Shown in pieces: positions 51,438-61,811 of a stretch of 64,000 nt of DNA. The first letter of the stretch is position 1. Every line of letters begins with the position of its first letter. The notes below the pieces were generated by a model. That model had not been told where the DNA came from. It saw nothing but the letters and a program-made list of their open reading frames with translations, and made no database searches. The position numbers and the translations under genes were made by a program. The DNA comes from Sphingobium lactosutens DS20 (GTDB lineage: Bacteria; Pseudomonadota; Alphaproteobacteria; Sphingomonadales; Sphingomonadaceae): the NCBI RefSeq assembly GCF_000445105.1, contig NZ_ATDP01000103.1, forward strand, positions 1 to 64,000, given 5' to 3'.

Positions 51438-52178
51438 TCAGGCGAGCGCCGCGATCATCGCCTGGGCGGCGGCTGGGTTGCGTTCCTTCGCGCCGCTGAT
51501 GAAAAAGCCATAGACATCGCCCTTCTCGGACAGGTCGACCGCGCGCTTGGCCCAATGGTCGATATCGGTCGGGGCGTAGCCGGTCGGCTCCTGCGTCTGC
51601 GTTCGCATCAGCCGCAGATAGGCAAAACCAACATTGTGGCCGGTGAGGGCGGGATAGTCTTCATGATCGGCCAGCACCACCGCCGCCCCGGCTTCCTTGG
51701 CCATGTCGAAGAACGCCGGATCTTTGAAACTTTCGTGCCGCACCTCCAGCGCATGGCGAAGGCGGATGCCGTCGACGGCGTCAGGCAGCAGCTCCAGGAA
51801 CGCGCCGAAATCATCGGGATCGAAACGCTTGGTGGGCATGAATTGCCAGAGGATCGGCCCCAGCCTGTCGCCCAGCTCCGCTATGCCCTGGCCAGTGAAT
51901 TTGGCGATCGACCCTCCCGCTTCTGCTAAGACTTTGCGGTTCGTGCAGTAGCGGGAGGCCTTCAGGGCAAACTGGAAGCCATCGGGCACCGCCTTCGCCC
52001 AGTTTGCAAAGGTGGCCGGTTTCTGGCTGCTATAATAGGTCGCATTCACTTCCGTCGCGGTCAGATGTGCGCCGACATAGGCCAGTTCATCCTTCTGCCG
52101 CAGCCCGGCGGGATAGAAGCTACCGCGCCATGGTTCATAGACCCATCCCCCAATCCCTATCCTGACCTGTCCCGTCAT
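51438..52178 (-). CDS. DUF72 domain protein
   Basis: 246 residues from ATG 52178 (MTGQVRIGIGGWVYEPWRGS). A TIM-barrel-like DUF72 protein: FYPAGLRQKDELAYVGAHLT, EVNATYYSSQKPATFANWAK, FALKASRYCTNRKV and LGPILWQFMPTKRFD are characteristic. Activity unknown. Common next to housekeeping genes. Confidence 0.92.
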   Translation of the reverse strand: MTGQVRIGIGGWVYEPWRGSFYPAGLRQKDELAYVGAHLTATEVNATYYSSQKPATFANWAKAVPDGFQFALKASRYCTNRKVLAEAGGSIAKFTGQGIAELGDRLGPILWQFMPTKRFDPDDFGAFLELLPDAVDGIRLRHALEVRHESFKDPAFFDMAKEAGAAVVLADHEDYPALTGHNVGFAYLRLMRTQTQEPTGYAPTDIDHWAKRAVDLSEKGDVYGFFISGAKERNPAAAQAMIAALA

Positions 52179-52275
52179 GCCGCACCTCCTGCGCAACACA
52201 AATGATCGCCCAGACTAGCGGCATCGCGCTTGTTGAAGCGATGATCAAGATCAGGCGCGCATTGCGTTGACCTGT

Positions 52276-52941
52276 CTATTTCGCAGTCCGTTTCAGCCCC
52301 AGCAGCCACGGTTTCGGGGCGCGCGAGGGGGTTGGCCTGCCGTCCAGCCGACGGGCGCGGATGATCCTGATGGGCTTGACGATCATCTGTCCCCGCATCG
52401 GCCCGGACCCGCAACAAGTGGGCGCCGCCAGGATAGTCTTCACCACATCCATTCCCGCCACGAGATGGCCAAAGGCGGCATAGCCGATATAGGCGTCGCG
52501 CGCATCCATGTTGGGCGTCGCCCCTATTGTGATGAAGAAGTTGCCCGTGGCGGAATTGGGCCGGTTGGGTCGCGCCATCGACACGGTCGCATCCAGATGG
52601 CGTATCCCCGTTTCGCTCGTCGGTTCATGCCTGATCGGAGGAAGGGACCGGCGCAAGTCCGTGTCGATGCCACCCTGGATCAATCCCAGCTTTGGCTGGC
52701 TTTTGCGCCGCGCGGCCCGATAGAATATCACGCCGTCAAAACGGCCATCATCGACATAGGTCAGGAAATTCGCCGACGTGCGCGGCGCACGCTTCGAATC
52801 CGCGGCAATCACGATGGTCCCCACCGATGTCTCGATCGCGACCCGAGTATAGCCGGGTGTCGGTGCGTTGGTGGGAATGGCCAGCGCCAACGATGGCGCG
52901 AAGATCAAAAATGCAAAAAACAGTCGTAAAAGCAGCATCAT
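52276..52941 (-). CDS. periplasmic cyclophilin-type peptidyl-prolyl isomerase
   Basis: 221 residues from ATG 52941. Signal peptide (LFFAFLIFAPSLALA), then the cyclophilin core: VAIETSVGTIVIAADSKRAP, VIFYRAARR, LIQGGIDTD, GNFFITIGATPNMD and YAAFGHLVAGMDVVKTIL. It speeds prolyl bond rotation during protein folding in the periplasm. The C-terminal extension (PSRAPKPWLLGLKRTAK) is basic. Confidence 0.92.
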   Translation of the reverse strand: MMLLLRLFFAFLIFAPSLALAIPTNAPTPGYTRVAIETSVGTIVIAADSKRAPRTSANFLTYVDDGRFDGVIFYRAARRKSQPKLGLIQGGIDTDLRRSLPPIRHEPTSETGIRHLDATVSMARPNRPNSATGNFFITIGATPNMDARDAYIGYAAFGHLVAGMDVVKTILAAPTCCGSGPMRGQMIVKPIRIIRARRLDGRPTPSRAPKPWLLGLKRTAK

Positions 52942-53110
52942 GCCACGTTCTAGGTGCGGTAGTGCCCGAACGCAACGCATGGCCATGCCAGCGCGAAAAT
53001 GACCTGCGTAACACCCGCCGAAGATGGGGCGATAAGACAGGTGGGAGAAATCTTCCCCTATCAACCAGGGAACCGGCTTCATGAGCCGAAAAAACCACCA
53101 AAAATAAAGA

Positions 53111-53185
53111 TGGTGACCCCTACGGGAATCGAACCCGTGTTTCAGCCGTGAAAGGGCCGCGTCCTAACCGCTAGACGAAGGGGCC
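53111..53185 (-). tRNA. tRNA-Glu (anticodon UUC)
   Basis: On the minus strand the gene starts GGCCCCTTCGTCTAGCGG, has CCTTTCACGG with anticodon TTC at 53152-53150, the T-loop GGTTCGAATCC, acceptor partner AGGGGTC, and encodes the CCA end. All four stems pair, with one G-U in the acceptor. Confidence 0.97.
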
Positions 53186-53285
53186 GTTCAGCAGTGCTGC
53201 CGGGCAGCGCTGCGAAGCGAGGGCGCAATTAGGCGGGGACGGAAAAAGGGTCAACCCCTAAACGCCAAGAAAATTGCAATCTGCC

Positions 53286-55052
53286 TCAATCCGCCCAGGC
53301 AGCGTCCTCCAAATGGAGTTCGGCAGCAGGGCGGCTACCCCAGTCGTCAATCTTGGCCTTGCCCGCAACCCAGAGCCGTCGGTCACGCGGCGCGGCAAGG
53401 ATCGCCTGGCCCAGTTCGGTTTCCGCGCGCCGAAACGCGATCGTCTTGATCGAACGGCCATCATCGCCGGCCATGATCGCCCGCAAATGACCATTGCCCA
53501 CCACGTCGGCCTTGATGACGCGCATCGGGCCGGCTGCAATGAGCGGAGCGGGCCAACCCGCGCCATAAGGGCCACCCTGGTCGAGCGCCGCAACAAAGTC
53601 CGGGTTGACGCCGGTGGGCGCAAGGACCGCATCGATCAGCAGGGCGCGATCGTCCCGCGCCTTTGCCACGGCTGCCGAGAGTCGGTCGTCCAGATAATCC
53701 GCCAGCGCGTCGATGCGGTCCGCCGCCACGGTCAGCCCCGCCGCCATCGCGTGCCCGCCGCCGGCAACCAGCAACCCGCTATCCTTTGCGGCCAGCACCG
53801 CCGCGCCCAGGTCTACGCCGGAAATCGAACGGCCCGACCCCTTGCCGACGCCCGCGTCGTCCAGCGCAATCACAATCGCGGGACGCCCGGCTTTCTCCTT
53901 GATCCGACCTGCGACGATGCCGATGACGCCGGGGTGCCAGCCGGCGCCCGCAATCACTGCGACGGCTCTGTTCCCTTGGGCGGCGAGCAGCGCTTCCGCC
54001 TGCTCCTGCACCGTCGATTCGATCGCGCGCCGTTCCTCATTATACTGGTCGAGCTGCGCCGCGATCTGCGCGGCTTCCGCGGGGTCCTCGGTCGTCAGCA
54101 GCCGGACGCCCAGATCCGCCTGCCCCACCCGGCCGCCCGCATTGATGCGCGGACCGAGCGCAAAGCCAAGATCATGGCACAGCGGCGCGCGCGTCAGGCG
54201 GCTGGCGTCGATCAAAGCAGCCAGCCCGATATTGCGGCGCTTGCCCATCACCTTGAGCCCCTGCGCAACGAAGGCGCGGTTCAGCCCCTTCAGCTGCGCT
54301 ACGTCCGCTACGGTGCCAAGTGCGACGATATCCAGCAAGTCGAGCAGATTGGGCTTGTTGCGGTTCGCAAACCAGCCCCTGTCATCCAGCGTCTTCAACA
54401 AGCGCGCGCCCAGCAGGAAAGCCACGCCGACCGCCGCCAGATGTCCGTGCAGCGCCGCTTCGGGATGTTCGTCCAGCCTATTGGGGTTCACCAGCGCAAA
54501 CGCCTCGGGCAACTGGCTGGCGCATTTGTGGTGATCCACCACCACGACATCGACGCCGACAGCCTTGGCCATCGCCAGCGCCTCGAACGCCTGCGCGCCG
54601 CAATCGACGGTGACGATCAGGCTCGCCCCTTCGCCGGCCAGGCGGACCAGCGCCTCGCCCGATGGGCCATATCCCTCCATCAGCCGGTCGGGAATATAGG
54701 GACGCGCGCTCAGCCCCAGGTCGCGCAGCAACCGGATCAACAACGCCGCGCTGGTCGCGCCATCGACGTCATAATCACCGAAGATGCGCACATCTTCCTG
54801 ACGCTGCACCGCATCGGCCAAGCGTTCGGCCGCGACGTCCATGTCGCGAAACAGGCTGGGATCGGGCATGAAGCCGCGGATCGTCGGATTGCGATGCACA
54901 TCCAGCCCGTCGCGGGTGCAGCCGCGCGCCAGCAGCAATTGCGTGACCAGATCGTCGGGGAGACAGGCAGGCTCTCGCGTGTCGGCCCCCGGCCCACGCC
55001 AGCGCCAAGGCTGCCCGGACAGGGAACGCGAAATATTGAGCGCAAATGTCAT
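53286..55052 (-). CDS. recJ: single-stranded-DNA exonuclease RecJ
   Basis: 588 residues from ATG 55052. A 5'-3' exonuclease used in recombination and mismatch repair. DHH-family motifs: FGDYDVDGATSAALL, VDCGAQAFEAL, VVVDHHKC, NPNRLDEHPEA and the DHHA1 part HAMAAGLTVAADRIDAL. Length is normal. Next to tRNA-Glu and divergent from tamA. Confidence 0.95.
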   Translation of the reverse strand: MTFALNISRSLSGQPWRWRGPGADTREPACLPDDLVTQLLLARGCTRDGLDVHRNPTIRGFMPDPSLFRDMDVAAERLADAVQRQEDVRIFGDYDVDGATSAALLIRLLRDLGLSARPYIPDRLMEGYGPSGEALVRLAGEGASLIVTVDCGAQAFEALAMAKAVGVDVVVVDHHKCASQLPEAFALVNPNRLDEHPEAALHGHLAAVGVAFLLGARLLKTLDDRGWFANRNKPNLLDLLDIVALGTVADVAQLKGLNRAFVAQGLKVMGKRRNIGLAALIDASRLTRAPLCHDLGFALGPRINAGGRVGQADLGVRLLTTEDPAEAAQIAAQLDQYNEERRAIESTVQEQAEALLAAQGNRAVAVIAGAGWHPGVIGIVAGRIKEKAGRPAIVIALDDAGVGKGSGRSISGVDLGAAVLAAKDSGLLVAGGGHAMAAGLTVAADRIDALADYLDDRLSAAVAKARDDRALLIDAVLAPTGVNPDFVAALDQGGPYGAGWPAPLIAAGPMRVIKADVVGNGHLRAIMAGDDGRSIKTIAFRRAETELGQAILAAPRDRRLWVAGKAKIDDWGSRPAAELHLEDAAWAD

Positions 55053-55192
55053 GAAAAGCCTGTAGCCGCCCGCAAGCCCCATGGAAAGTGGCGGGAATCA
55101 TGTCGCAGGCGGAACCGTCGCAACCTGTTGGGCGTATTTAGTCTTTGCCGGACGTCATAACGGGCGTGGCGCAAAAGGGGCGACGCACGACA

Positions 55193-57289
55193 ATGACGAG
55201 ACGACAGGCATTTCATGTCCAGCGCATGTTGGGCTTCCTGCTGTTGACCGCATCTCCCCTTCCCCTGCTTGCCCAGACCGCCCCCGCCCCACAACCAGAC
55301 GCCGAAGAACCCATTTTGCCCGATGCGCAGTTCGAGGCGCGCTTGCCCAAGATCGAAGGTAGCGATCCCAACGCACCCTTGCCTTCGATCGACAACTGGA
55401 TCGACCAGCAGATGCCGGCCGAGTCCGCCATGCCCGCGGAACTGCCGCCTGCCGTTGATCCTGCGGAAGAACGTGAATTGGCGCAGCCCCTGCCGCCCCT
55501 AGGTAGCGTGACGGTTCCAGCGAATGAAGCGACGCAGGACGACCCTAATGCCGAACTGCCCGACGTCCGCTACGCGACCCGGGTCGAGGGCTTCGGCAAG
55601 ACCGGACTGGAGGACGAATTCCGGGCGGAGTCGGCGCTGTTCGATGGCGATGGGAAGGCCGATACGGCAACGATGGTGCAGCAGCGCGCCGAAGCGGATC
55701 AGGATCTGGCCGTGCGCCTGCTCTATTCCCAGGGCTATTATGACGGGACGGCGATCGCCAGCCTGGATCAGGGCGGCGACGGGACATTGACCGCTGTCGT
55801 GTCGGTGACGCCGGGCAAGCGCTACAAGATTGGCGATATCGTCATCAACGCCAAGCCAACCGTGCCGCCCGGACTGGTGCGTGACAGCCTGCCGCTCAAA
55901 ACCGGCGATTACATCGTTGCCGCCAATGTCGAGGGCGCGGAGGCCAATGTCGCGCTCAAGCTGCCCGAAAATGGCTATCCCTTCGTCGAAGTGGGGCAGC
56001 GCGACATATTGCTCGATCCCGCGACCGTGACGGGCGCTTATACGCTGCCGGTGGAAACCGGCCCGCGCGCCAGTTTCCGCAACATCACCACCAGTGGTGA
56101 GGATCAGGCGTTCGGCGCGGACCATATGGAAGTGATCAAGCGGTACAAGCCTGGCGAACTCTATGACAGTCGCAAGGTCGATGACCTGCGCAAGGCGCTG
56201 GTGGCGACTGGCTTATTCTCCAGCGTGGCGGTCGATCCCGTTCGCACGGGCGAACCGGGGCCTGACGGCACAGAATATGTCGACCTGCACGTCGAACAGG
56301 ATGCCGGCCCGCCGCGCACGCTGGCCGGTGAAGCGGGGTACGGCACGGGCCAGGGATTTCGCGCTGAAGGCACCTGGACGCATCGCAACCTGTTTCCGCC
56401 TGAAGGCGCGCTCATTCTTGGGGCGATCGCCGGGACGCAGGAACAGGGCGCGTCGGCGACATTTCGCCGCTCCAATGCCGGGAAGCGGGACAAGACCTTC
56501 CAGACCGGCATCACGCTCAATCACCAGAATTATGATGCCTATGAAGCCTATACCGCCGGCATCAACATCGGCTGGGCGCGGCAATCCACGCCGATCTTCC
56601 AGAAGCGCTGGACTTACAGCTATGGCGCCGAAATCCTGCTGACCAACGAACAGGTCGTGATCGACCCGACCACGGCGGAAAAGACGCGGCGCACCTATTT
56701 CATCGGCGGCCTGCCGCTCCAGATCGGCTATGACCGGTCCAATGACCTGCTCAATCCGACCAAGGGGTTCCGCGCTAATCTGCGCGCCGAACCGGAGGGA
56801 TCATTGCAGGGCAATTTCTCGCCCTATCTGCGCGCCACCTTCGATCTTTCGGGCTACTATCCGGTGTCCGACAGCCTGGTCATCGCGGCGCGCACGCGGC
56901 TGGGCACGATCAGCGGCGTCGACCGCGACGATGTGGCGCCATCGCGGCGCGTCTATGCCGGCGGCGGCGGATCGGTCCGCGGCTTTGGCTATCAGGAACT
57001 TGGCCCCAAGGACGTGAACAACCATCCGATCGGCGGGCGGTCCGTCAATGAATTCGCGGTCGAAGGGCGCTATCGCTTCGGCAATTATGGCGTCGTCGCC
57101 TTTGTCGACGCTGGCCAGGTCTATGACAGCTCGATCCCCAAATTTTCCGACATGCGCTACGGCGTCGGCGTGGGCGGGCGCTTCTATACCAATTTCGGCC
57201 CGTTCCGCGCCGACATCGCCATGCCGATCAACCGGCAACCGGGTGAATCCAAATTCGCCATCTATATCGGCATTGGGCAGGCTTTCTGA
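55193..57289 (+). CDS. tamA: translocation and assembly module TamA (Omp85 family)
   Basis: 698 residues from ATG 55193. Signal peptide (LLLTASPLPLLAQT), a Pro/Ala-rich linker, POTRA domains (TPGKRYKIGDIVINAKPT, YDSRKVDDLRKALVATGLFS) and a C-terminal Omp85 barrel with GGGGSVRGFGYQELGP-type loop (AGGGGSVRGFGYQ) and a final IGIGQAF strand. It works with TamB to insert proteins into the outer membrane. The stop overlaps the tamB start. Confidence 0.93.
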   Translation: MTRRQAFHVQRMLGFLLLTASPLPLLAQTAPAPQPDAEEPILPDAQFEARLPKIEGSDPNAPLPSIDNWIDQQMPAESAMPAELPPAVDPAEERELAQPLPPLGSVTVPANEATQDDPNAELPDVRYATRVEGFGKTGLEDEFRAESALFDGDGKADTATMVQQRAEADQDLAVRLLYSQGYYDGTAIASLDQGGDGTLTAVVSVTPGKRYKIGDIVINAKPTVPPGLVRDSLPLKTGDYIVAANVEGAEANVALKLPENGYPFVEVGQRDILLDPATVTGAYTLPVETGPRASFRNITTSGEDQAFGADHMEVIKRYKPGELYDSRKVDDLRKALVATGLFSSVAVDPVRTGEPGPDGTEYVDLHVEQDAGPPRTLAGEAGYGTGQGFRAEGTWTHRNLFPPEGALILGAIAGTQEQGASATFRRSNAGKRDKTFQTGITLNHQNYDAYEAYTAGINIGWARQSTPIFQKRWTYSYGAEILLTNEQVVIDPTTAEKTRRTYFIGGLPLQIGYDRSNDLLNPTKGFRANLRAEPEGSLQGNFSPYLRATFDLSGYYPVSDSLVIAARTRLGTISGVDRDDVAPSRRVYAGGGGSVRGFGYQELGPKDVNNHPIGGRSVNEFAVEGRYRFGNYGVVAFVDAGQVYDSSIPKFSDMRYGVGVGGRFYTNFGPFRADIAMPINRQPGESKFAIYIGIGQAF

Positions 57290-60200
57290 TGGCACAGGAC
57301 GACACCCCTCCTTCCGCTCCGGCAGTGGCTGAGACGCCTGCCGAAACCATCGTCGTGCGCGAAAAGCGGCCGCTATGGCAAAAAATCGCCATTGGCGTAG
57401 CTGGCGTGCTGGTCGGCCTCATCCTGCTGGTCGGCGTGCTGCTGCTCGGGCTCAACACCCAGCCTGGAAAGAAATTCCTGATCAAGCAGATTGCGGCGCT
57501 TCAGCTTGAATCGGGCATGCAGATCGAGGTCGGCCGGATCGACGGGTCGATCTATAGCGACATGGTCATCCATGACCTTATCCTGCGCGATCCCAAGGGC
57601 GTATTTGCCGTGTCCCCACGCGTCCATGTCGTGTGGAAGCCCTTTCGCTACGTCAATAATCATATTTCCGTCAGCCTGCTGGAAACCCCCTTGGTCGTGC
57701 TGGCGCGCAGCCCGCAATTCAACGTCACGGAAAGCGATCCCAACGCGCCGATCCTGCCTGACCTCGACATCGACGTGGACAGGTTGAAGATCGGCAAGTT
57801 CGTGCTCGCCAAGCCGGTGATCGGGCAAAAGCGGGAAATCGCGATCGACGCTGTCACCCATATCGCCGATGGCCGTGCCCAGCTGGAGGCAAGCGCACTG
57901 GTCGACAGTGGCGACCGTTTGCAGGCGAAGCTGGACGCGGTGCCCGATCAAAACCGCCTGGCCATGAGCGGCACGCTGACCGCGCCCAAAGGCGGCGTCA
58001 TCGCCGCCATGTCCGGCCTGACCGATGGCATGACCGCAACGCTGGACGGCAAGGGTAGCTGGCAAGCCTGGGACGGGCGGATCGTCGCGACGTCGCCCAA
58101 GGGCGAACTGGCGAACATCGCGCTGGCGGCGCGCGACGGCAATTTCACGGCAAAGGGCCCGCTGCGCCCCGGACTGGTCTTTGCCGGCACTGTCGATCGG
58201 CTGACCGCGCCGCAGCTGGATTTGGACCTGTTCGCGGGCCTTGATGAGCGCAAGGTCAATCTCAAGGGGTCGGTGCGGTCATCGGCCATGACCGCCGATA
58301 TTCAGGGTCTGGTGGACCTTGCCCAAAGCAAATTCGGCGCGCTGCGGATCAATGCCGCGCTGCTGACGCCCGGTGCGATCATGGAAAAAGTCCGGGGTCG
58401 CGACGTGCGCGCTTCGGTCATCCTCGATGGACCGATGGCCACGCCGTTCATCGACTATGACATCACCGCCAGGAGCATTGCCTTCGACGCGACCGGTATC
58501 GAGAATTTGAAGGCCAGCGGCCGCGCGGTGATCGACGCCGATCGCATCCGCATTCCCGTGAACGCCACCGCAAGCCGCGTGACCGGCCTCAACGCCGCTG
58601 CCGGCGGCCTGCTTCAGAATCTTCGGGTGAAGGGCGATTTCGCCTATGCCGCAGGAAAGCTGATCAGCGACAATCTCAAGATCGACAGTGACAAGGTCGA
58701 CGCAACGGCGATCGTGCTCGCCGACCTCGACAACGCCATTTATCGCGGCGGCCTCAAAGGCCGCGTCAATGACTATCGGATCGATGGCGTCGGCATCGTC
58801 AATTTGAACACCGATGTCGAACTGGTGCCAGGGCCCAAGGGCGGCTTTGGTCTGTCCGGCCGGTTCGGCGTGCGCACGGCGCGCTGGGAAAACGCCTCGG
58901 TCCGGGATTTCCTGGGTGGCAATGCCGTGGTGTCAGGGCGGATCGGCATGACGCCGGAGGGCAAATTCACGCTGGCAGGCCTCAAGGGCGCGGCGCCCAA
59001 TTTCACCATCCAGTCAGGCTCCGGCAGCTATGACACCGATGGGCAGATCGCCTTCGATGCGGCGGCGTCGTCCAAACAATATGGCCCATTAGCGCTTAGC
59101 GTTCGTGGCACCGTGGATCGCCCACAAGCCGTCCTGCGCGCCGCGCGTCCCAATGTCGGCGTTCAGTTGACCGATGTGGTGGCGAAGCTGAACGGCGAAG
59201 CCGCCGGCTACCGGCTGGAGGCGACGGGCGGTTCCCCCTATGGTCCCTTCTTCGCCAATGTCCTCATCCGCACGGCGCAAGGCCCGCTGACCATTGACGT
59301 CACCCGCGCGCGCTTCGCCGGGATCGATATGAACGGCCGCATCCAGCAAAGTGCGGCCGGACCTTTCACCGGACGGCTCGACATGAACGGGTCCGGCATC
59401 ACTGGCGCCGTCCGTCTGGCAGCCGTCGGCAAGGTGCAGGGCGTGGACGTGAACGCCAATGCGACCAACGCCAAATTGCCCGGTGAGGCCGACATCATCA
59501 TCGGCCGCGCGATCGTCAATGCGTCGATCCTGCTCACCGACCAGCCGCAGATCCGCGCCGACGCGCAGATCGGCAATGCCGCCTATGGCGACTATGTCGT
59601 GCGCAAGGCCCGCGCCAAGCTCGATTATCAGGGCGGACGCGGCAAGGCGCAGCTGGTCGCCGACGGCTCCAGCGGCGTCCCCTTCTCGGTCGCGGTCAAT
59701 GCAGCGCTGCGCCCTGATCTTTATGCCGTCGCCCTCCAGGGGAAGGCCGCCAATATTGATTTCCGCCTGGCAAAGCCGGCGATCATCCGGTCGGAAAGCG
59801 GCGGATATCGGCTGGAGCCGGTCACGCTGGTGCTGCCGCAGGGCAAGGTGGATCTCGCCGGCCGGTTCGGCGGCACTACCGCGATGCAGGCCCGGTTCAA
59901 GGATTTCGACCTTGCCATCGCCAATATGGCGGCGCCTGGCCTGGGCATCAGCGGGCGCGCCACCGGCACTCTGGATTACAGCCAGACCGGCAATGCCTTC
60001 CCGACCGCGACCACGCGCCTGGCCATCAATGATTTTCGCCGGTCCAGCCTGACCGCGGTCTCGGACCCGGTATCGATGAATGTCGAAGGCAAGCTGTCGT
60101 CGGCAGGCGGCGACATGCGCGGCCTCATCCGTCGCGGCGGCGCGACCCTCGGCCGCTTCGTCGCCACCTTGGCGCCTCCGGGAGCCGGTGCGTCCTGGAC

Positions 60201-61521
60201 GGAGCAGTTGCAGAATGCGCCATTGGGCGGAGGCATTCGCTATTCGGGTCCGGCCGATGTGCTATTCTCCTTTGCGGGGCTGGCCGATCAGCAATTGACC
60301 GGTGGCATGGCCGTGGCGGCCGATTTCAATGGCCGGCTCAGCGACCCGCGCCTCAATGGCGTGGTGCGCGCCAACAGCCTGACGTACGAGAATGAGAGCT
60401 TCGGCACCCGCGTGACGCAAATGCGGCTCGATGGCCGCTTCACGAACGATCATCTGGAAATTCGCGACTTTTCCGGACGCGCTGGCGATGGCACGGTGCA
60501 GGCGAGCGGCGATGTCGGGCTGGCGGCGGATAGCGGTTTCCCAATGAACATCGCGATCAAGCTGGACCGCGCCCGTCTCGCGCGCAGCGAGGCGATCACC
60601 AGCGTCGTCAGCGGCACGCTCAACATCACCAACAGCGCGGCCAATGGCGGCCTGATCAAGGGCGACCTGCGGCTGCCCGAAACGCGCTATCGCGTCGCTT
60701 GGCAGGGAGGCACGGAAATCCGACAGCTGACGGGTGTGCGGCGCAAGGGCGAAGGGACCGATCTCCTCGACCAGCGCCTGGCCGATCGCAAGGCGGCCGC
60801 TGCGCCCAAACCGTGGAAGCTGGACATTCGCGTGCGTGCCGACAATGAGATCTATGTGACCGGCATGGGACTGGATTCCGAATGGAAGACGAACATGCGC
60901 GTCACCGGAACGGCGACCAATCCGCGCGTCGTCGGGCAGGTCGAGGTGATCCGCGGCCGCTACAGCTTCTCAGGCCATCAGTTCGATCTGGAACAGGGCC
61001 TGATCAGCTTCAATGGCCCGATGACGAACCCGACCCTGCAGATTACGGCGCAAACGCGGATCGACACGGTGACAGCGGGCATTCGCGTTACGGGCAGCGC
61101 GCAGCAGCCTGACATCAGCTTCATTTCCACGCCGACGCTGCCGCAGGATGAAATCCTGTCCCGCATCCTCTTCGGCGACAATGTCGCCAATCTCTCGCCA
61201 ATCCAGGCGGTGCAGCTGGCGGCGGCGCTGAACGGCTTGCGGGGTGGCAGCGGTGGCCTCAATCCGATGGGCAAGCTGCAGGGCGCGACCGGGCTAGACC
61301 GGATCGGCATCGTTGGCGGAGATGACTCGACGGGTCGCGGCACCAGCCTGGCGGTTGGCCAACATATCTCCAACAATATCTATGTTGAGGTCATCACCGA
61401 CTCCAAGGGCTTCACCGCGACTCAGCTGGAAATCGCTCTGTCCAAGACGCTGAGCCTGCTGTCGAATACGGGCACCAACGCAGGGTCGTCCGCGAACCTG
61501 CGCTATTCGAAGGATTATTGA
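57289..61521 (+). CDS. tamB: translocation and assembly module TamB
   Basis: 1,410 residues, start overlapping the tamA stop (TGATGG). An N-terminal membrane anchor (IAIGVAGVLVGLILLVGVLL) is followed by the long beta-taco repeats of AsmA/TamB-like lipid-transfer proteins. The C-terminal DUF490 region is clear: VEVIRGRYSFSGHQFDLEQG, QPDISFISTPTLPQDEILSR, ILFGDNVANLSPIQAVQLAA and IYVEVITDSKGF. It spans the periplasm to TamA. A terminator follows. Confidence 0.95.
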   Translation: MAQDDTPPSAPAVAETPAETIVVREKRPLWQKIAIGVAGVLVGLILLVGVLLLGLNTQPGKKFLIKQIAALQLESGMQIEVGRIDGSIYSDMVIHDLILRDPKGVFAVSPRVHVVWKPFRYVNNHISVSLLETPLVVLARSPQFNVTESDPNAPILPDLDIDVDRLKIGKFVLAKPVIGQKREIAIDAVTHIADGRAQLEASALVDSGDRLQAKLDAVPDQNRLAMSGTLTAPKGGVIAAMSGLTDGMTATLDGKGSWQAWDGRIVATSPKGELANIALAARDGNFTAKGPLRPGLVFAGTVDRLTAPQLDLDLFAGLDERKVNLKGSVRSSAMTADIQGLVDLAQSKFGALRINAALLTPGAIMEKVRGRDVRASVILDGPMATPFIDYDITARSIAFDATGIENLKASGRAVIDADRIRIPVNATASRVTGLNAAAGGLLQNLRVKGDFAYAAGKLISDNLKIDSDKVDATAIVLADLDNAIYRGGLKGRVNDYRIDGVGIVNLNTDVELVPGPKGGFGLSGRFGVRTARWENASVRDFLGGNAVVSGRIGMTPEGKFTLAGLKGAAPNFTIQSGSGSYDTDGQIAFDAAASSKQYGPLALSVRGTVDRPQAVLRAARPNVGVQLTDVVAKLNGEAAGYRLEATGGSPYGPFFANVLIRTAQGPLTIDVTRARFAGIDMNGRIQQSAAGPFTGRLDMNGSGITGAVRLAAVGKVQGVDVNANATNAKLPGEADIIIGRAIVNASILLTDQPQIRADAQIGNAAYGDYVVRKARAKLDYQGGRGKAQLVADGSSGVPFSVAVNAALRPDLYAVALQGKAANIDFRLAKPAIIRSESGGYRLEPVTLVLPQGKVDLAGRFGGTTAMQARFKDFDLAIANMAAPGLGISGRATGTLDYSQTGNAFPTATTRLAINDFRRSSLTAVSDPVSMNVEGKLSSAGGDMRGLIRRGGATLGRFVATLAPPGAGASWTEQLQNAPLGGGIRYSGPADVLFSFAGLADQQLTGGMAVAADFNGRLSDPRLNGVVRANSLTYENESFGTRVTQMRLDGRFTNDHLEIRDFSGRAGDGTVQASGDVGLAADSGFPMNIAIKLDRARLARSEAITSVVSGTLNITNSAANGGLIKGDLRLPETRYRVAWQGGTEIRQLTGVRRKGEGTDLLDQRLADRKAAAAPKPWKLDIRVRADNEIYVTGMGLDSEWKTNMRVTGTATNPRVVGQVEVIRGRYSFSGHQFDLEQGLISFNGPMTNPTLQITAQTRIDTVTAGIRVTGSAQQPDISFISTPTLPQDEILSRILFGDNVANLSPIQAVQLAAALNGLRGGSGGLNPMGKLQGATGLDRIGIVGGDDSTGRGTSLAVGQHISNNIYVEVITDSKGFTATQLEIALSKTLSLLSNTGTNAGSSANLRYSKDY

Positions 61522-61551
61522 GGGAGGGCGGGCAGCGCCCCTCCCTCCCCT
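61522..61551. terminator. GC-rich hairpin between convergent genes
   Basis: GGGAGGG near 61522-61528 pairs with CCCTCCC near 61539-61545. Confidence 0.6.
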
Positions 61552-61554
61552 TCG

Positions 61555-61740
61555 CTAGTCGTGCGGTCGCAACGCCTGGTTCAGACTTTCGAGCACCGCG
61601 GCAATCGGTTCCGTCACGGTAACGCTGCGCCCCTCGCCAAAGCGGATGCGGGTGCCGTCGCTGACCTGGGTGACGAATGTGACTTGCGCGGGATTGACCG
61701 CGGTCTGCGTGCGGTCTGTACCGACGAACATGACGAGCAT
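61555..61740 (-). CDS. small beta-rich protein, unknown
   Basis: 61 residues: MLVMFVGTDRTQTAVNPAQV, then strands TFVTQVSDGTRIRFGEGRSV and a helix EPIAAVLESLNQAL. The pattern 'vNPaqVt.v....dG.rIrf..G..v.V.epi..vl..l' recalls small FlbD-like proteins, but flagellar context is lacking, so the name is not used. Probably a real gene. Confidence 0.6.
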   Translation of the reverse strand: MLVMFVGTDRTQTAVNPAQVTFVTQVSDGTRIRFGEGRSVTVTEPIAAVLESLNQALRPHD

Positions 61741-61811
61741 GGCATGCCTCTCCTTTTTTCTATGGGAGACGCAGAGTAGCGGTTTCGCAAGATCGCGCCA
61801 GTGGGTCGCGA